Source: Candidatus Peregrinibacteria bacterium (lineage in GTDB: Bacteria; Patescibacteriota; Gracilibacteria; UM-FILTER-43-11). From it: 8,006 nt of DNA. Location of the stretch: positions 1-8,006 of the forward strand of contig DAOWGG010000099.1 of assembly GCA_030637565.1 (NCBI GenBank), given 5' to 3'. Position numbers and translations under genes: made by a program. How positions within the stretch are numbered: position 1 is the stretch's first letter; every line of letters starts with the position of its first letter. A model generated the notes under the pieces. That model made no database searches. It was not told where the DNA came from and saw only the letters and a program-made list of their open reading frames with translations. Shown piece after piece: positions 5,008 to 8,006 of this stretch.

Positions 5008-7758
5008 ATGCGCTCATTTTTTATTGCCCTTGTGTTCAGTTTCATTACTATCCCAACGGCTTCGGCGGCTGTTTTTATGGATGTTTCCTCCGGTCACCCT
5101 AATTTTGAGGCAATTAATTACCTTTATGAAAATGGCGTTATTGAAGGTTACAGCGACAATACATTCCGACCCGCGCAAGCGGTAAATCGTGCGGAGGCGC
5201 TTAAGATTTTACTTCTAGGGTCTGATATTTTTGTGCCTAACTTGCAGCCACAGGAAGTTTTTCCGGATGTTATGCACGACGCTTGGTACGGTAAATACGT
5301 TAATAAGGCTAAAAATCTTGGGGTCGTAAAGGGAGATGATGGAACTGGGATGTTCCGACCAGGAGATACCGTTAACCTGGCAGAGGCTCTTAAAATGCTT
5401 TTAAAAACCAATAATACGGATTTACCTTCCCCTTCATCCAATCCTTACTGGGATGTCTCTACTAGCGCCTGGTTCGCTCCTTATTTTGAGTATGCTAGAC
5501 TTGGTGAATTGCTGGATCAATCCTCTAACGAGAATGTTTACCCTGCTACCCCTGTTACGCGCGCACTTTTAGCTGAATTGATGTATCGACTTCCTACAAG
5601 CAATGTGGTGGTTCCCGATGGAAAATCGAGTTATTACGGTGAAAAATTCCACGGAAAAACCACTGCCAGTGGTGCTATTTTTGATGCTTCCGCCTACACC
5701 GCTGCTCACCTAACTTATTCCTTTGGAACTCGTTTAAAGGTTACCAGTGTTGAAACTGGGAAAAGTGTTGTTGTAGAGATAAATGACCGTGGACCCTATG
5801 TGTCTGATCCAAACCGTATTCTTGATTTAAGTAAGGCAGCTTTTGAGCATATTGCCCCTCTTTCACGCGGAATTATTGAAGTTAAAATTGAAGAGACGAA
5901 CGAACCTATTACCACTGCTCCAGAATCTTCTTTGAGCGACCTTATAAGCGATGGACTTTTAAATGGTGATCTTTTAAACAGCACAAGAACATCTTGCCCT
6001 GATATCGACACACTTAAATATGTTGCGACTAATACTTATACGGGTATTACGCTGGATGATGAGATTCCTACACGAATGCTTTTGGATGAAATATTAACGC
6101 TTTCCGGAAGTGCCTCTAATACCTCTACCGTGAGTGCCTTTATTGTTGATGAGCAAAATAATCAAACCGCTTTTTCGGGAAATGTGGAGGGCGGACGATT
6201 TGTAATGAACGTACGATTCCCCAAAGAGGGAGCCTTTCGATTGGGTATACTTCCCGGAGAATCAGGGCAAAGTGCTATTAAGGAAATTAAGGTTCAGAAA
6301 AACACCTGTATCGAGGAAGTAGACAGCATCAGCCTTGATCCCTTGTCGAATTTAACGCTCGACACCGAAAATGGAGATATGACGATTCAGTGGGATAAAA
6401 ATGGTTACGATCTTTTTAAAGTAACTTTTTCTCAAGGAGGCCTTCATGAGAGCTATATTTTACACGGACTCAATGAGTGGACCCCTATCTATAAAGAATT
6501 CACCACTTTTCAAAAAGGAGATGTTTCCCTATCGGTTCGTGGTGCTCATTTGTTTGAAAAATCGATTCTAGAGCCCGCACAAATCATTTGGGGGCCAGCG
6601 ATTCAGAAGTCATTCCTTGCTGATCAGCATTATAAATACAATGTTAATTCTAACGAAGTAACCCTGAGCAGTCTCTCTAAAAACTCTATTTCAGGAGATA
6701 CTATTCAAGCCTCTTTTAAAGCAAAAACCTCCATTCGTGCGAAGGCCGCTGTCATCCTCCCAACGGGAAAAGTAGCAGAGATTGAGCTACAAAGTTCATC
6801 AGCCCCTTCCGCCAATCAATTTGATGTGGATGTTTTCCCTTCATCTAGCAACACCATAACTGCCAGCTATAAGGCTGTGACCACTGGAGTTCATTTTCTT
6901 GAAATCAACAATGCTGAAGGATTGGCGACTATCAACGTTCCTATTTATATACGGAATCAATTTCCACTTCTTCCAAGCCCACGAGATCTTTCCGACCAAA
7001 CCTCCGTTGATTTGGGTGGAAATTTAGCCACGCTTCGTGATCAATTCCTAACTCTAGTTAATCAAGACAGAAGTGACCATGGACTATCTGCTTTAAAACT
7101 TGACCCCACTCTTAATAATTTGGCTCAATTCAAAAGCGATGACATGGTGAACAACGATTATTTCAGTCACTGGAATAAAGATGGAATGACCTCGAATGAC
7201 CTTCGTTTGAATTATGGAATTCAAACATCTGTTAGTGAGAACTTAGCCAAGGATGTAACCCTGGAGCTCGCTGAATATGGGCTTATGCGAAGTGCGATTC
7301 ACCGCTCAAACATTCTTTCAGACGAATGGACACGGATTGGACTTGGAATCACTCAAAGTGGTGATGGAAGCTATGTATTTGTTCAGGCTTTCTCAAGTGA
7401 TCCTCTAGATATGAATGACTTAAGCGGTCTAAGAAACAGCATTCTAACAACCATCAATGACAATCGATCAGCAAACCTAGCTCAGCAATCTAATTTAAAT
7501 ACCCTTGCTCAAAGCTGGAGCTTAAAAATGGCCGATGAGGACTTCTTTAACTATGAGGGATTAACTGACATTATCCATGATGCTGGAGTAACTGCCGCTC
7601 TTGGATTTTCTATTATGGGGAATAACAGCTTTTCTGATCTTCTAGGTAAAGTTGATGGGAATGTTCAAGTTCAGGATATTAAATGGAAGGATCTAGGAAT
7701 TGGGATTGAACAAGATAGCTTGGGGATTATTAAGGTGACGCTCATTTATACAGAATAA
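5008..7758 (+). CDS. Secreted SLH x3 - RlpA-like - CAP x2 cell-envelope protein
   Basis: 916 residues from ATG 5008; an in-frame TTG at 5002 is possible, but ATG gives a clean signal peptide (MRSFFIALVFSFITIPTASA, cleavage near 20/21). Domains: three SLH repeats (about 23-70, 84-132, 147-195; FRPAQAVNRAEALKIL is typical in the first, while the third is weaker), expected to bind wall polysaccharide; an RlpA-like double-psi beta-barrel (about 205-296) with GKSSYYGEKFHGKTTASG and NDRGP (259-263), the fold of lytic transglycosylases acting on stripped peptidoglycan; a linker and beta-rich Ig-like middle (about 330-650); a CAP/YkwD-like domain (about 676-798) with likely cavity residues H721, E744 and H765; and a second, degenerate CAP-like domain (about 806-915). 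The only two Cys, C330 and C434, bracket one middle domain and may form a disulfide. The protein should act outside the membrane. The role of CAP here is unknown; wall remodelling or surface interaction is inference. It is transcribed alone, between a divergent promoter region and a terminator. Confidence 0.92.
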   Translation: MRSFFIALVFSFITIPTASAAVFMDVSSGHPNFEAINYLYENGVIEGYSDNTFRPAQAVNRAEALKILLLGSDIFVPNLQPQEVFPDVMHDAWYGKYVNKAKNLGVVKGDDGTGMFRPGDTVNLAEALKMLLKTNNTDLPSPSSNPYWDVSTSAWFAPYFEYARLGELLDQSSNENVYPATPVTRALLAELMYRLPTSNVVVPDGKSSYYGEKFHGKTTASGAIFDASAYTAAHLTYSFGTRLKVTSVETGKSVVVEINDRGPYVSDPNRILDLSKAAFEHIAPLSRGIIEVKIEETNEPITTAPESSLSDLISDGLLNGDLLNSTRTSCPDIDTLKYVATNTYTGITLDDEIPTRMLLDEILTLSGSASNTSTVSAFIVDEQNNQTAFSGNVEGGRFVMNVRFPKEGAFRLGILPGESGQSAIKEIKVQKNTCIEEVDSISLDPLSNLTLDTENGDMTIQWDKNGYDLFKVTFSQGGLHESYILHGLNEWTPIYKEFTTFQKGDVSLSVRGAHLFEKSILEPAQIIWGPAIQKSFLADQHYKYNVNSNEVTLSSLSKNSISGDTIQASFKAKTSIRAKAAVILPTGKVAEIELQSSSAPSANQFDVDVFPSSSNTITASYKAVTTGVHFLEINNAEGLATINVPIYIRNQFPLLPSPRDLSDQTSVDLGGNLATLRDQFLTLVNQDRSDHGLSALKLDPTLNNLAQFKSDDMVNNDYFSHWNKDGMTSNDLRLNYGIQTSVSENLAKDVTLELAEYGLMRSAIHRSNILSDEWTRIGLGITQSGDGSYVFVQAFSSDPLDMNDLSGLRNSILTTINDNRSANLAQQSNLNTLAQSWSLKMADEDFFNYEGLTDIIHDAGVTAALGFSIMGNNSFSDLLGKVDGNVQVQDIKWKDLGIGIEQDSLGIIKVTLIYTE

Positions 7759-7759
7759 C

Positions 7760-7820
7760 AAAAAAGCCCTCCATGGATCCTGAAACAAGTTCAGGATGAC
7801 AAAAGTGGGGGGCTTTTTTT
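7760..7820. terminator. Bidirectional intrinsic terminator between convergent genes
   Basis: The arms AAAAAAGCCCTCCA (7760-7773) and TGGGGGGCTTTTTT (7806-7819) pair over 14 positions with a single G-U wobble. The plus strand ends in seven Ts and the minus strand reads six Ts, so it can stop the SLH/RlpA/CAP transcript (stop at 7758) and the ndk transcript coming from the right (stop at 7827). The 32-nt loop contains a second hairpin, annotated separately. Confidence 0.9.
7777..7797. repeat. Palindromic element nested in the terminator loop
   Basis: ATCCTGAA (7777-7784) and TTCAGGAT (7790-7797) are perfect 8-bp inverted repeats around an ACAAG loop. They sit inside the loop of the terminator, which does not need them. 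The sequence GGATCCTGAA followed by TTCAGGATGACA resembles short dispersed palindromic units I recall from several bacterial genomes, but a copy count cannot be made from this window. Confidence 0.6.
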
Positions 7821-7826
7821 AATTGA

Positions 7827-8006
7827 TTAACTTTTCTCGTCTGGGGCGTAAATGTAGTCGTAGTTCTTTTTGTCGTAACTGAAGAGTTCGTCGTCTTTAA
7901 AGAATCGAGGCACTTCTGCTTCTGCAGTTTCGACGCTATCGGACGCGTGGATCAGGTTGCTTTGTACGCTCATTCCCAAATCCCCACGAATGGTACCAGG
8001 GGCAGC
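7827..8006 (-). CDS. ndk: Nucleoside diphosphate kinase, C-terminal part (5' end outside window)
   Basis: Read on the minus strand, the last 59 codons before TAA (7829-7827) begin AAPGTIRGDLGMSVQSNLIH. PGTIRGD is the conserved NDK segment preceding the active site. NLIHASDSVETAEAEVPRFF contains the phosphohistidine motif (usually NxxHGSDS, here with Ala for Gly) and the conserved tail. The enzyme transfers the gamma-phosphate between nucleoside triphosphates and diphosphates through that His in the cytoplasm. The C-terminus continues about 24 residues past RFF with DELFSYDKKNYDYIYAPDEK, the longer form seen in many non-enterobacterial NDKs. The N-terminal part and start lie beyond the right edge. 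The gene converges on the SLH/RlpA/CAP gene, 68 bp between stops, sharing its terminator. Confidence 0.95.
   Translation of the reverse strand, partial: AAPGTIRGDLGMSVQSNLIHASDSVETAEAEVPRFFKDDELFSYDKKNYDYIYAPDEKS

Noticed and set aside
1..8006. CRISPR array, tRNA, rRNA, transposase or prophage genes
   Set aside because: No regularly spaced short repeats, cloverleaf, rRNA-like sequence or transposase/integrase motifs were seen on either strand; the only long repeats are intragenic in the surface protein.

Overview
The window looks like chromosome from an uncultivated, Gram-positive-like bacterium, most plausibly a member of the Patescibacteria/CPR, with a Peregrinibacteria-like lineage as a guess. 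The reasons are combined and indirect: a large sortase-type (LAQTG) surface protein with a poly-glycine stretch, an S-layer-homology protein fused to RlpA and CAP domains, a small membrane protein of a kind I associate with CPR genomes, AT-rich intergenic DNA, no visible Shine-Dalgarno sequences at the four starts present, and TAA as the stop codon of all six genes. No in-frame TGA is needed anywhere, so the standard bacterial code fits and the UGA=Gly code of Gracilibacteria is not supported.

Layout, left to right. (1) Positions 1-2473, plus strand: the C-terminal 823 residues of a long secreted surface protein. It has near-identical 87-residue repeats, Ig-like domains, a 12-glycine linker, a DUF11-like domain and a LAQTG cell-wall sorting signal, and is followed by a strong intrinsic terminator. 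(2) Positions 2608-4523, plus strand: two translation genes, dtd (D-aminoacyl-tRNA deacylase) and a single-chain glycyl-tRNA synthetase, each preceded at the same distance by a shared TATATGGTWA element. (3) Positions 4527-4898, minus strand: a four-helix membrane protein of unknown function, ending 3 nt from the glycyl-tRNA synthetase stop. (4) Positions 4899-5007: a divergent intergenic region with a cluster of TATAACG inverted repeats, including a perfect 18-bp palindrome, and promoter-like elements facing both ways. (5) Positions 5008-7758, plus strand: a secreted envelope protein with three SLH domains, an RlpA-like double-psi beta-barrel, a beta-rich middle and two CAP domains, the second degenerate. 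(6) Positions 7760-7820: a bidirectional terminator with a second palindrome nested in its loop. (7) Positions 7827-8006, minus strand: the C-terminal 59 residues of nucleoside diphosphate kinase, including the active-site histidine.

Functionally the window mixes housekeeping genes (tRNA charging and proofreading, nucleotide metabolism) with two large envelope proteins. The LAQTG protein would be attached to the wall by a sortase, and the SLH/RlpA/CAP protein would bind the wall non-covalently and probably act on or sense peptidoglycan or surface ligands. I see no mobile element genes, CRISPR, tRNA or rRNA. The most unusual items are the SLH-RlpA-CAP-CAP fusion with its inactive-looking second CAP domain, the palindromic operator-like cluster in the divergent promoter region, and the palindrome nested in the last terminator.
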